Shown here: in pieces, positions 25,326 through 37,865 of the stretch
How positions within the stretch are numbered: the stretch's first letter is position 1
Layout of the letters: each line of letters starts with the position of its first letter
Notes under the pieces: model-generated
Told to the model about the DNA's origin: nothing
Databases searched by the model: none
What the model saw: the letters and a program-made list of their open reading frames with translations, nothing else
Source of the DNA: Metopolophium dirhodum
Taxonomy: Eukaryota > Arthropoda > Insecta > Hemiptera > Aphididae
Direction of reading: 5' to 3'
Length of the DNA stretch: 64,000 bases
Assembly (NCBI RefSeq): GCF_019925205.1
Contig: NC_083564.1
Location: 11,661,491 to 11,725,490, forward strand
Program-made: the position numbers and the translations under genes

Positions 25326-27174
25326 GATTAATTAAAACTACTTTTTAAATATCAACATTTTCGTGACATAAATTTTTTTTATGTCAACTGTATCAAAATT
25401 TAAAATATTTGTTAGATAAACAATAACAGTAGTGGCCGGTCGTCGTGTGTTGGTTGGTTATCTCACACAACGTTTAGGAGTCGCTTACCCGAAAAATAAA
25501 ATATCACATTAAATGGTCAAAAAAATACCTGCTCTTGTATATTCAAAAGAAGTTAATGTTGGTTATCTCATGTACTGACCCTATGTCGCTTAACCCCTTT
25601 TACTTTTATAAGTTTTTAATGATATTATTACTATACGAGTATAAAATATGAATGATTTGTTTGACTATGTTTACAGGAAAAAAATGTTTTGAATATTTTT
25701 GTGAGAAAAAAATTCTTATATTTTAATTTTTATTTCATTATTTTTATTTATTATTTAATAAATTAAAACAATAAAAATAAAAATTTTTCATAAATGTTCA
25801 AAAAAAAAACATAATTAAAGCCATTTTTCCTAAAACTTAAAAATATGTACCCTAATTAATTATTATAAAGTGTTTTATTGGTCTATTGAATTACCTAATA
25901 TTTACTCCGTACAATTGCAGTCGTGATTAATAAATCTTCCTATTGCTATGGAAATACCTGATAAAAATTTATAATTTATAATTTTTTTTTTCAGAATATT
26001 GATACCGTGAAGAATTAAACATGAATATCAATATTTACTTATATATTATACAATTTTTTTTTATCATAAATATGTTTTTAAAATTCTTTAATCTTTTTAT
26101 TTCATAGTAAAAACTAGTTAGACAAATATATTGTAAATATCAAATGTATTGATTATATTGACTGGGAATATCAAAATGAATAAGTGGAAAAATTTAGCTT
26201 TTAATAAAACATTTAAACAAGAAAGGTATAATGAATATTGTTTAGTTTAAGTTGTCTTCTGTGTTTTACAAAATTGTATTAAAATTTCTATTTAAGCTTT
26301 TTAATGATGTATGACATATCTCTTTTAATAAATTAGCACTTATTTTGTACTTTATTTATTTTTTTTTTGTTTTTATTTTTAGTTTTCCTGACATTTATCG
26401 TCTAAACTTGAGTATATAGAATTACAATTTTTGTATATCAGATCACAATATGGTAATAAAGAAAGAACTATGGATTTTTAAATGTACAGTAGGTTAGGTG
26501 TGGAATTTTGGTATTTCTTAATTGAGAAATAATACATATTTTAATCATATTATGAACTCTATAACGTACCTAAATTGTATTCTTTGATCTTTCAGTCTTA
26601 TGTCATCTGATATTAGTGACTAGGATTTAATTTCAGGTACAACATAATAAATGTTTTTATTTCCTATGTACAATATACATATATGACTGAGTACGAAAAT
26701 TGTATAATAATGAAATCAAATCAAATCGAAAAACCACCAAATATTAAGAAGTGGCTGAAATGTCAGATTACATCTGTTACCTGTAGATTAGAATAACTCA
26801 TTTCTGTGATATCTGTATTATTAGTTAAATGTTTTGTTTTTTATCAAATTTATACATCTAATATTAACATTTAGTTAATATTTGATTTATTATGTACCAT
26901 GGTAAATAATTATGAACTCCAGAGTTATTAAAAATCAGTCATCTGTAAACCCATAATTTATTTAAAACTAAATGTGTTAACTTTAGAGTGGATTATGTGC
27001 ATTTAAAAATATTAACGTTTTACTTTCTCATAACTCCCTTAAAAGTTAAAATATCGTAAATACCAACGAGAAAACACAGATAATGTTGTTACTAAAAAGT
27101 TTGATAATAGGTCAAATCACTTTAATATCAAAACCAACAGCACCCATTTGAAACTAACGAACGAAAGTTTGCCA

Positions 27175-27235
27175 TGTCATGCGTGTGTTAGACGGAGACA
27201 ACACATATTGTGGAGGTGATGTCCTCTTAATAGTT
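27175..27235 (-). repeat. Copy of a dispersed 'gttgtctccgtct' repeat
   Basis: The reverse complement reads 'aagaggacatc...tgtgttgtctccgtctaacac', closely resembling 4438-4490 (plus) and, more loosely, 36,775-36,835 (minus). The 'cgtgtgttaga' part is shared with the foldback element at 60.8-61.2 kb. Confidence 0.55.
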
Positions 27236-27748
27236 CATACATGGATTTATTCCTATTACTAATTATAGTGGGTGTGTTTATTTTATTTCATTAATTTATA
27301 AATACTATGCCAATAAATTATACTTATATTCATTAATAATTTTTGAAACATTGTGTTCTAGAAAATAAAAATAAATGGGATTTTAATTAGAGTTTTGTAA
27401 TGTAGGTACCTACCTATAATATGTAAAATATAATTAAATATAATAACTGTTGAATTTTTATGACGTAAATAGGTAACGCATTCGTGTATGTATTTCCAGG
27501 CGTTTAGTATTTGCAAAAAAGTACGTATTAAACTTAGCGTGGTGAAACGAAGACTATTTGGACTGTTCAGGCTCGCGTATTTTATACATTGCGCTTTTGG
27601 GATTAAACATATAATATACTTCTACGTCATCCAGTTAATAGATTGTCGGTGGCAATAAATATTTAATTTAAGTCTAAATGTGAGCCTCAAAGTAATATGA
27701 AAACAAACTTACGCGAAAACATCGACTCTTCCGGTGAAATCTAACTGT

Positions 27749-27756
27749 GCCATGTC
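27749..27756 (+). repeat. Target-site duplication, left copy (gccatgtc)
   Basis: These 8 bases are repeated exactly at 28370-28377 on the other side of the MITE, as expected for hAT-family insertion. Confidence 0.9.
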
Positions 27757-28369
27757 CAGTGTTTGGAAGGAACAAGTTCAAAAAGGAACGGATTCCTGAA
27801 ACGAATTCCTTTTTAAAGAACGGCACGACGAACGAATTCCTTTTATAAAAAAAGAACGAGAAAATGAACTAGTTCTTTTTATCAAGGAAAAATAACAAAA
27901 TTGTTCGTTCCTTTCTAGTTCCAATAATTTACACAGATAATTATGTAAATAATTGAAATTAAGATATATTTTTTTTAATGTGTATAATGTATATTGCTAA
28001 TTAGTCATTGTTATCGAGTATAGAGTATTGTCGAGTATATTGTTATCGACGTTAAGACAATCGACATACGTTGGCCAACAAATTAATTTTGAAGAAAATC
28101 TCAAAATAGAATTATAAAATATGTACCTACTTGTATATATATATATACTTGTTATATATTATTATGGAAAATTAAAGAAGTATGCATATGAAAAAAAAAC
28201 AGGTGATTAAATAAGAATTTTTATTTTATTTGGAACTAAAAAAGGAACTCGTTCATTTTCTAAAGGGACGAATTCTTTTTTTTTTAAGGACCAAGGAACG
28301 GAACGAATTCCTTTTTTTTAAAGAAGAACGAGAACGAGTTCCTTTTTATAAGGAACTTGCCAAACACTG
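27757..28369 (+). mobile_element. Non-autonomous hAT-type element (MITE), 613 bp
   Basis: The element begins CAGTGTTTGG and ends CCAAACACTG, a perfect 10-bp terminal inverted repeat that continues imperfectly inward. It is flanked by an identical 8-bp duplication (gccatgtc), which is characteristic of hAT transposons. Both subterminal regions carry many copies, in both orientations, of a 'gaacgaattcctttt' motif, probably the binding sites of the transposase that mobilised it. The short frames inside are not transposase. Because the duplication is exact, the insertion looks relatively young compared with other repeats here. Confidence 0.92.
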
Positions 28370-28377
28370 GCCATGTC
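28370..28377 (+). repeat. Target-site duplication, right copy (gccatgtc)
   Basis: This is an exact copy of 27749-27756. Confidence 0.9.
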
Positions 28378-29087
28378 TAGAGTGCAGATGTGCGCAGTGC
28401 CTATATACGTGACGCGTCGCCGAAGAAACAGCTATTTTCATCCGTCTTCAACTAACTTCAAACTGAATCTTAAAAGCATCGAACATTTTATGAAAATAAC
28501 CTGAACCAGTGAACGTAACGTATTGTGTGAGTTGGTGTTTTTATTTACAATTTATTATAATATAATATACTTGCAGCTTAACGAACTGTCCGTCTATATT
28601 GTTGGCTTATACAATTTTTTTTGTTCACTGAAAATTGAAATTATTAGAATCGTTAAAAGTCTCCGACAATTAATGTCGACAACTAGCGATTTCCATAGAT
28701 GCTATGAAATATATTTTATAATATAATAAATCCATAGAACATAATATTATATACTCAGTACGTCCTATATACCATGATTAAATAACTATATTTATAAATA
28801 TATTAATTTATTTAATAATGCTATATATGGTCTATTGATAAATCGTACCTATGTTCTTTTACAGACATTTTTTGTGATCTACAATGTAGGTAGGTACCTA
28901 TTCTGGTTTTCTAATTCAGCTAGTTGTTGTTCGCATGCCAAATTTAACCATACAAACTAGTCCACAAGTCTTTAGACATTCTAATGCATTATCCCGCCGG
29001 TGCCTCCAGGGCCGGATTTTACGGATGGTTTTAAGGGCACTGCCCCCGGGCAGCAGATGTTTGGGGGGCATTCCAATATTGTGATAT

Positions 29088-29165
29088 AGGCTGACAGACC
29101 GAATTCGCTAAGAACTGTTTTTCGTATACAATGATTTTTTCAATTTAATTAAAATTGAATACATC
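29088..29165 (+). repeat. Interspersed repeat copy 2 (fragment)
   Basis: The segment 'ggctgacagaccgaattcgc' followed by 'agaactgtttttcgtataca' resembles the segment starting at about 55,580 ('ggctgacagacttcgctcag') and the one at 15,560. Confidence 0.5.
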
Positions 29166-30317
29166 CATTCGGCCTGACGATTGACGAGAAGGTGGGGAAT
29201 TCCCCCCAGGTCCGGAATAATTTTGAGGGCCCGGAAATTTAGGACTAGGTACCTACTCAATTTTTATGAACTAAAAAAATATTAACTGTTAAAAGATTAT
29301 ATTAACAGTACATAATATACGATATATGATATATATATATAAATAACAAATTACCAGAATATTTACATCCATGTTGTGATAGGTACCTCAAATAATAACT
29401 CAGATTATTCAGACGATGTACCTATGTCACAAGAATCATTACAAATATTTTAAAATTCATTGAGTAGGTTTATTGCGTGTATGTGTGTGTGTAAGGGATT
29501 GTTTTTAAATGAATTCAAACAAATGTTTCCCAATTTGTTTATGCTGCTAAAAATTGTAGTTACACAAGCTTTGCTTACAGGGAGTAGGTATCAACTTAAT
29601 ATAGAAATATGTAAATATTATAATGATGTATATGTAGTATATTGTAAGTTGAAATAAATAATAATAATAATATTAATAATACACAGTCAAAACACTGGAT
29701 GAAAACTAATTAGAAGAATTCATACATATTTACTTGTGAATCAGACATAAAAATAAAATAAATAAATATAAACAACATTAGTACATTTGCTTCAAAATGT
29801 AGTTTTAACTAAACCCCTAAAATAATAACTAGGCACCTCTACCTACCTAAGCAATAATTAATACTTTGATTTAAAATTTTATAAAAATATAATTTAATGG
29901 AAAAATAATAGTAAAATAAATAATAATAGAAATTAGAATGTTAACATATTTTAGAAATGCTAATCTTTTCACATCTTTGATCACTCAAATTTGGATTTTA
30001 TTAGTTAGATGGTAAAAATTAGACGATAAAAATACAAAATACAGTTATAGTGTGAGATAAAATATTTATTTTTATTAATAAAACTTTACAATGTACAATA
30101 AATTTATACACATTTACATATCTATAACCTATATTATACAACAACATATTATACAGATTCTTATGTCCAAACAGTGGACCTCTCAGCTCTATCGTTACAT
30201 AATGCCTATTGGAAGATAATGAAATAACTCATTTAAATTATGTTCTTAGAGTTTGCATGTGTATGTCCTGAGTCTACCATGTGATATTATTTTAATAATT
30301 GTTATAATTTTAAAACA

Positions 30318-30323
30318 TTTTAT
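30318..30323 (-). terminator. Candidate RECQL4 polyadenylation signal
   Basis: AATAAA on the minus strand lies about 65 bases past the RECQL4 stop codon at 30387-30389. The assignment is by motif and position only. Confidence 0.4.
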
Positions 30324-30386
30324 TTTACATTACAAATATATCCCAAAATAAATATTATAAAACATAAAACAATAAAAATACAAAAA

Positions 30387-33300
30387 TTATTTTTTTAAAT
30401 TAGAAATTATTTGTTTCTGAGCAATTTTAGAAACAGCATTAAAATTTGTTTTTATATGAATACGCCAAAACGGAGATCGTCCCCAAACGTAAGCTGGAAA
30501 GTTAGGACTTTCAACACCATGAAATATTCTAGCTATAGCCCGAGCAGTAAGCTTACAATCAATGTAATTATTGAATATGCGGTTAACATCAGATGCAATT
30601 CTGGTTTCATCTGTTTCATTTAAAACTATTTCTTCCTAAAATAATAGTATTTGATTAAAGTAAATTAATGCATTTAGTTACGAGATTAAATTACATACAT
30701 GTGGTTTTTGAATAAGCATTGATAAATTGTCAACGGTAAAATATTCCCTCACAGAATTCTTTAATTTTTCACATAACTCTATATTGATCTCATCACAACA
30801 CTCAATAGAAGTAGATGTTGAAGATCTAGACAAAAATAAATCCATGAAGATCACAAATAATTAAAAGTAATAGATTAATATCTACTATACCTCATAAATG
30901 TATCAAAACAATTTTGTAATTCAGAGAGTGATTTGGTTTCTTGTTGTTGTGATATACTACATAAATTGCAAAGAGTTGACTCTAACTGTTCTGCATCCAT
31001 ATTGCCAGGGGCTAATACTCTAAAGCCTAGATTAGAAAATTCAACTGCCACTCCACTTTTATGAAATTTACCATTAGCTACAAAAATAAATAAAATCGCC
31101 AATACATTAAATATTTTGTAATATAATAAATTATATAAAACAAATTTCAAACACTAGGTGTATAACTTTTGCAGGGGCAAAAGATAAATCTAGAACCATT
31201 GAGGGAAGGGGGGTCGTATATATGATTTAACACTTTAATTAGGTACATAAGACCAGTAGTGCCATGACAAAATAAATAGGTATGTCAGCAACTTTTTTAT
31301 ACGCATCGTGTTCGCCGACCACTCCACACCCCGTCTATTAGCTGGTTCACCGCTATATGTTGGCTGGGTAATTTAACGGCCAATGAAATGAGGCGAACTA
31401 CGACTGTGGTTGGAAAGGGTGGGATGCGCTAACTAGACTAGATCTCGTATTATTGCTGACATACCTATATATTTTGTCATGAGTAGTGCTGAGCCAAACT
31501 AACAGCTGTTCTTATAACAAGACCTGTAACCGAACAAGTAGTTCTAACTACTATAGGTCTACTATGCCTCGCAATATATAATAGTTGTGGATAGATGGTA
31601 CCTCGTGTAAAATTTGTTTATTTAACAGTATTACTTTTTAAAAAGTTTAGTGCCATTGCATAAGACAAATGAAAAACTTACTGTTTGACCATTCCAAGTT
31701 TTTTAGTTCTTTTTTAACAATACCACTGTCCCATCCTATAGCAGAAGCTACTTTGAAAATTGAAAACTCAAGTTGATTTGATGGTTTTTTAGAACTTCCT
31801 TTCAAAGCATAAGCAACAGCAAGAGGTGGGCACTAAAAATATTTATGTAATTATTTTGATATTAATATTTTATGGTAGGTATTGTTAATGAAAAGTTTGC
31901 TTACAGTTTTTGATAGTTTTTTCAAAAATAGTGGTCCTTTATAACTTGTTATTTTACAACAAATATAAGATAATGGCAAATTTTTTACCAATTTCTTAGT
32001 ATTTAATTCAAGGTAACATAATAATGTTTGAATATTTTCTTGTTTCATATCTAAAACGGAAACAGTATCTTCTACTTCAAAGACCACTTCATGTTTAGTA
32101 CATTCTTTTTCTTTACATTTACATTCAACAAACACTCTTTCAAGTAATTTTCGAATGGATGCACGGTCAACAGAATTTGAGTATATATGTCTACTTAATT
32201 CAGCAATATCATTCCCCTAAAATAAAATTAATGTTTTATAAAACTATAAATACATGGCTTAACTAAATAAAAATTTTACTTCAGATTCCAAAAATAGATG
32301 ACAATGTGCCACATTTCCATCACGCCCAGCACGACCAATTTCTTGTACATAACTTTCTAAACTTTTAGCCATGTTATAATGTATAATACCCTGCAGATCA
32401 GCCTTGTTTATTCCCATGCCAAAAGCAACAGTAGCCACAACAATTTTAAGTTGACCTACATAGTAATATTAATTATAATTTGTTTACAAGTTAATATCTA
32501 ATTTTTATTACCATCCATAAAATACTTTTGTGTACGTTTCCTCTTGGCTGCAGTTAATCCTGCATGATATGGCTCAGCAATTTGTGACAATTGACCCCGT
32601 TTACCATTAGAAGTATGTTGTGACTAATTAAGACATATATACAGTTTCCTTTAAATAAACAATAAAAAATTATAAATGTATATGTAAAATATCACCTGAA
32701 AAGTAGTTCTAATAAATGAAGCAATTCTTTCACATTCTTCTCGTCTAATACAATAAACAATTATTGAGCTACAATGTTTAAACCGATCTCCATTCAACAA
32801 GTTGATTAAGGCTTTATCACGATCTTTATCTCTTGACACACTCAACATGAGATTATCTGGTAAAGGAGTATCTTTAATAATTGAATTTGGATCATCGTCC
32901 AACATCAATTCACTAGCAATACTTGAAACAGTTGAAATAGTTGCAGTAGCAGTTAAACCCAAAAACGTTTTAACACCAAATTTTTCTCTTAAAACCTATA
33001 ATAGAAAAGTTTGTAATAACTCTTAAAGTATAAATTATATTGTATATCTATAGTACTTGACAAATCATGAGGTATGATGGTCTAAAATTATGAGACCATT
33101 GAGAAAGACAGTGGGCCTCATCTAGACACACAAATGCAATAGGAGGAAGTTTTGATAACCAATCTGTATTAAAACCAGAAACAATAGCCTCAGGTGATAG
33201 TAAAAGTATTGATAACTCTCCATTAGTTAGTTTTTCCATAATAATGTCCCGTTCTTTTGGTGTTTGATTATTATGCAAACATGCTATATTTACTGCGCTT

Positions 33301-35494
33301 ATTCCACCAACCTTAGACAAGTTTTTACATTTTTAAAAATGATTAACTTAAAATGTCTGATTAAAAATTACTTGATCTTCCATCAATGATATGAGTGGAG
33401 AAATTACTAATGTGATGCATTTGGATTTTTTACTAAACATATATGCTGGTAATTGGTAACACAAAGATTTTCCAGAACCTGTTGATAATGTGACTAGAGT
33501 TGAAAGACCAGAAAGAATTCTCATTATTGCTTTTTCTTGACCCGGACGGAATTTGGTGTGACCAAACAATTTCAAGGCTTTGAATACTTCATCTGGAGTG
33601 TCTGATATTATTTAAAAGAATAACATTATATTAAAAGAACAAAGGTCTATATTATATATATATATATATATAAATACCAATAATAGTGTTATCTTTAAGT
33701 TGATATACAGGAGAAATATTTTCTGACTTAGAGATATCTTCTAATATTGGAGGATACTCTATTGAATAGTTCTGAAAAAATATATACTATTATTAGTAAA
33801 CAAAATTTAAATTTGTATTTCATTTTAATTAATTCAGGTACTTGATCTTTTGATTCCCGAGCCCATTTCTTACAATGAGCTTTTTCTTTTTTTTCAAGAG
33901 CTAATTGTTCAGCTTCTTCAAGAGTAAGATATGGACTTTCCTCTTCACCAATGTCTTCCAAAGGAACTAATTCATTGCCTATAAAAAATAATAATAATAA
34001 TAGATAATAATTAATAATTAAATTATATACTTAAACATAATATTTATTACCTTACACTAATATCAACACTTACTTTTATTGCAATGCTTAGAATAATGCC
34101 CAATATCGCCACATTTAAAACATTTTAATAATGTTGTCCGATTTGTGGCTGAAAAATCTCCACCTAGTTCCTGTTTTTTATTTTTCCACTGTTTTTTCTT
34201 ATAAGTAGTAGTTTTAACTGATCGTTTGCCACGACTATAAATTTTTCTTTTCATATCTAATTTTACAAAGTTTTCACTAGCTTTACCACTAGAAATTTTT
34301 GCTTCTAACATTACTTTTTTTCGGCGGTCTTTAGTAGATAACTGAACACTGTCATGATCATGAGTTTTTAATATTTTTGACTGTATTGAACATTCTTCAA
34401 ATTCTTCATCAGAATTGTAACGTTTTTTGGAGCTTCTTGAAATTTCATTATCTTCTACTACAGTTTCCTGATTAATGCTATGTTGACTATCACTAAATTC
34501 TTGAGCTTTAATTCTTTGAGATGAATATAGTGGAATATCTTGTGTTTCGTTATCACTTTCATAGACAACATCTGTATCACTTTCAATTTCTTTTTTTAAA
34601 TCGGGCTGAATAATATTTGAATTAGTTATTTTAGAATTATTTTCATTACATCTTTCCAACCAACCTTCATCTAATTTTCGATTTACTGTCATCATTTTTG
34701 GAGATGCTTCAAAACTATTATTTGATTTTTGCAGTAAGCTTAGAGGTTGAGGTGTATAACTTGAAATATTAGAAATTTGAATTGTATTATTTATTAATAC
34801 ATTAGAATCTGGAGCAATTACAGATAAATTAGAATCGTCATGAAATGCACTGTCCTCTTGTATGTTAGAATCATTAGATGTGATGTTGGTGATACATTCC
34901 GATACATTTTGAGAACTTTCAAGTTCGCTAGTTTTCTTTTTTACAATACTTTTTCGAGGATTTCTTTTCTTAAAATCGCAACCATCAAATAATTTCTTTG
35001 AAAATTTTACAGATATGTTATTTTCAATGGGTTTAACTATAGTTGGTATTTCAGTCTTAGGCTTATTATTCAAGTGTTTACCCCAAACCGATGGCTTATT
35101 AATATCAACAGGTGGGTCATCATTAATTGGTTTGTTTGATTCTGTCTGATCATTAATATAGCTGAGAAATAATGTTTCATCAACTGTGGAATCATTTGCA
35201 TCATCTACTTCACCAATCAGAGTTTCTTCAAGTAAAGAAGTTTTAATTTTCCAATACATTTTATATGCATATCGCACTTTTTGTTCAGCTAACTTTATAT
35301 CACCCTAAAATGAAAGAATTTTTTTTAATTACACCAAATTTTTCGTTAAAATACTTATATAATTATTTATAACATTTGTATAATTTAACTGTTGTAATTA
35401 CCTTTTTAGGATTGCGACTGTTGGTCTTGATAAACTCATTTTCCCATTTCTTTACGATAAATTTGTACTTTAAATAGGGGTCGCTAATTTCCAT
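30387..35494 (-). CDS. RECQL4: RECQL4 RecQ-family DNA helicase, 14 exons, 1217 aa
   Basis: Exons, 5' to 3' on the minus strand: 35402-35494, 34074-35304, 33842-33978, 33678-33771, 33372-33601, 33057-33311, 32696-32995, 32512-32623, 32280-32455, 31905-32216, 31682-31832, 30891-31077, 30699-30825, 30387-30635. All borders are GT-AG with matching phases. The Sld2-like N-terminus is followed by a long acidic/Ser-rich exon ending in a CX2CX4HX4C zinc knuckle (C426, C429, H434, C439). Helicase motifs follow: FRPGQEKAI, STGSGKSLCYQ (Walker A), DEAHCLSQWSHNFRP, FLGLTATAT, VATVAFGMG and QEIGRAGRDG. The C-terminal ARIFHGVESPNFPAYVWG is specific to RECQL4. Length nearly equals human RECQL4 (1208 aa). 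The family helps start DNA replication (Sld2-like role) and repairs DNA in the nucleus. The gene looks intact. Confidence 0.97.
31254..31491. mobile_element. Inverted-repeat element inside RECQL4 intron 11
   Basis: The left end reads cagtagtgccatgacaaaat and the right end, reverse-complemented, reads cagcactactcatgacaaaa; both continue with ataggtatgtcagcaa. The imperfect terminal inverted repeats span about 38 bases. No exact target duplication was found, so the element is probably old. It lies between exon 12 (ends 31077) and exon 11 (starts 31682) and does not touch splice sites. Confidence 0.7.
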
Positions 35495-35842
35495 TCTTGA
35501 AAAATGTATATACTTTAAAGGAATACTGAGTAATAAACCATGACTAAATAATTTGGTAATGTATTAAATAATATATATAATATTCAGTATTCACTATTCA
35601 GTTGTCACTACTCGCTTTGTCAGTTTTTTTGAGTTTTAAAAAGCACAGTATGACCAAATTTTAAATATTGATAACGTAACACATTATCATATAACCACGA
35701 TAACATGTTTTGCAACCAGTTAAGGCGCCGCCCGGTGCCGATGCCATTTTGTCCTCAAAAATACACTCTGCGGGAATAACGATACCGCTTTGTAGAATCA
35801 ACCAAATTTCATAATTTTTTTTTTAATTGCTAGAGGGAAATA

Positions 35843-36000
35843 TTCTACAGCCCGCATCGATCTCTGTTTTTCAATATTTTATTCTCAAACTTTATAATAT
35901 GTCTAAAAAAATACAAGATAAAAAGCATTTTTTTACAAATTTTTTAATACATTTATTTGAAATAAAATACAAAATCAGAGAATGATGCGGGCTGTAGGAA
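35843..36000. repeat. Inverted repeat forming a hairpin
   Basis: The left arm has ctacagcccgcatc followed by ctctg; the right arm is its reverse complement (cagag, then gatgcgggctgtag). Pairing continues inward into AT-rich sequence, leaving a loop of a few tens of bases. It lies about 350 bases upstream of the RECQL4 start codon. It may be a small foldback element. Confidence 0.75.
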
Positions 36001-36429
36001 GTCTTCTTCTTTCAGATAAAAAAATAGTCATCAAAATCCGACAATTCTTCAAAGCTTGAGAGTTCTTCCCGTAAAGTCATTTTTTTCGATATAATACACC
36101 CTGATAGGGAGGTTGATAACCCCCCTTAAATAGGTATCGGGTAGTAGATTAGTGGAAAAGTCTAATAATTGAGGTGGCAACTAAAATATAAAATTCAATT
36201 TTCAAATTGTATAGAATTGTGGAAAATTTGAAAAACTGGTACCGGGGCCCTTAAGAACTATATGATTCAATAATTAATTGCCGGAAATAATTAGTTTTTA
36301 TGGAATAGCCTTACAAAGTTCACGATTTTCAGTGTCTTACGCACCCGTACAACGCGCAAAGTTTACAGAGATTAAGTATAACAAATTTAAATTTTAAAAT
36401 AAAGGTTAAAATAAAATAAAATTAAGGTT

Positions 36430-36576
36430 TTAAAAATAAAATGTATATTTCTCATGACGTCGGCGTCCTTCCTTCTCGTGCTTGTGCTTCGGTGGCAAAT
36501 CTTCTCGTGACAACGCGGACAACACTGTGTGGTCAATGTTCATGTACTCGTCCATTTCAAGTTCACTTTTACACCT
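36430..36576 (-). other. Isolated exon-like open frame
   Basis: On the minus strand, a cattttacag acceptor is followed by 48 in-frame codons and a TAA. The peptide is markedly charged (MDEYMNIDHTVLSALSRED, then PPKHKHEKEGRRRHEK) and the DNA is much richer in GC than its flanks, both coding-like. No upstream exon or family is recognised, and no polyadenylation signal is evident. It could be the last exon of an unseen gene, a captured fragment or a relic. Confidence 0.35.
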
Positions 36577-37734
36577 CTGTAAAATGTAATCATAAATAAA
36601 TATATATACAAAGTGTCCCGCGAGGATTTACCCATTGCGATATCTCCTAAAATAATGTATATATCATAATTCTGGTTTTTATGACTTGCTAATTTGATAA
36701 TAGTTTCATAATAGGTCGATTCACTCTAATTTTTATAATTGCTAAATGTGATATGCTGATCGTAAAATTGCTCTTAAGACGGAGACAATAAAATGCCCGT
36801 GTTACGTTTCAGTGTTTCACGTCCTCTTAAATCATGGTCATGGCAGCAGCGTTCCCGATGTTTCGGAATTTGGTAAAATTTAAATGCCCGCCACATCAGC
36901 CAAAAGTACCACCAATAGATAACCATTCTGACTTATCACTGAGATAATAAAAATTGTTATCAAATAAATAACAACATAATATTATTATTATATTGTTCGC
37001 TGACTTATAAATCATTTGATTGTTTGAAATTTGAACAAAAATAGTAAATACAGACATATAGAGTTCTTTTCATACAATTTAGTACAAAATTACCATGCAT
37101 AAGTCTATTCTTTTTAGTAAAACATCCAAAGGATCGCCTCGCCACATTATGTTAATTTTCATTTGTAAGTAATATTTTCTAGTTGTACTGATTATATTTT
37201 TTAATAGTATGGGGTCAGTCTAATTTGCTAATTTGTTCACAAAATATATAGATTTCAAAAAAATTTAAATATTGGCTAAATGATTAGCCAATTTCTATCT
37301 GGCACAGTATCTGCGGTGATCATTTCACAATCAGTGATTATAAATAAGGCTCAGTAAGTTAGTAGATATTATGGCCAGATGCTGTTTCAAAACATAATAC
37401 AATCCACTTGTCTGAGATAAAGAAGTAAAATAAATAATATAAAATAAATTTTAATAATTTACAGTTTAGGAAGTGTCATTACTGGGTGGCTTCTTCCAAC
37501 AACTCACTCATGTCACTGTAATTTAGCCCATATTCTTATTGTGCCTCAGGGTATAGATTGTATATTTCTTTTAAAAATATAAAAAAAAAATTACAGCAAC
37601 ATTGATACTACTCTGAGCACGAGTAGTAAATCATCTAAGAGGTAAAATCATTTAATATAATTCATGAATTAGGTGTTTGGATATTTTTTACAACTTGACA
37701 TTTTCAGAAAATTATATTTCTCCAAGAGTTAGAA

Positions 37735-37865
37735 AAAATGAACAAACAAACAAAGTTTGGAGACATTACGGTTGATGATTTTAATTCACCCAGAAAAGCC
37801 TTAGAAACTTCAAAAACTCAAGTCTCCGATTTTAAATGTTTGCCAAAACCAAAAGTTACTTAGTG
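37735..37865 (+). other. Unassigned coding-like fragment, possibly transposase-derived
   Basis: A stop-free stretch reads KFGDITVDDFNSPRKALETS and continues to a TAG near 37,861. The 'D-I-T-V-x-x-F-x-S-P-R-K-A' pattern is reminiscent of the spacer region of THAP/P-element-like proteins, but the match is from memory and weak. Nearby downstream sequence has further short frames without a clear link. Confidence 0.25.

Larger units (their letters stand above)
24943..30386. other. Convergent intergenic region between TPX2 and RECQL4
   Basis: This region of about 5.4 kb holds the TPX2 polyadenylation signal, a SINE-like element, a hAT-type MITE and other repeat fragments, including 'agggccggatttt' debris near 29,005-29,270. 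A CpG-containing patch at 28,380-28,530 ends in a donor-like gtgagt but has no supported frame. No protein gene is supported. Confidence 0.6.

Noticed and set aside
29005..29270. Possible complete MITE starting 'agggccggatttt'
   Set aside because: The right end (near 29,240, 'gggcccgga') does not form a convincing inverted repeat with the left and no target duplication was found, so only transposon debris is claimed.
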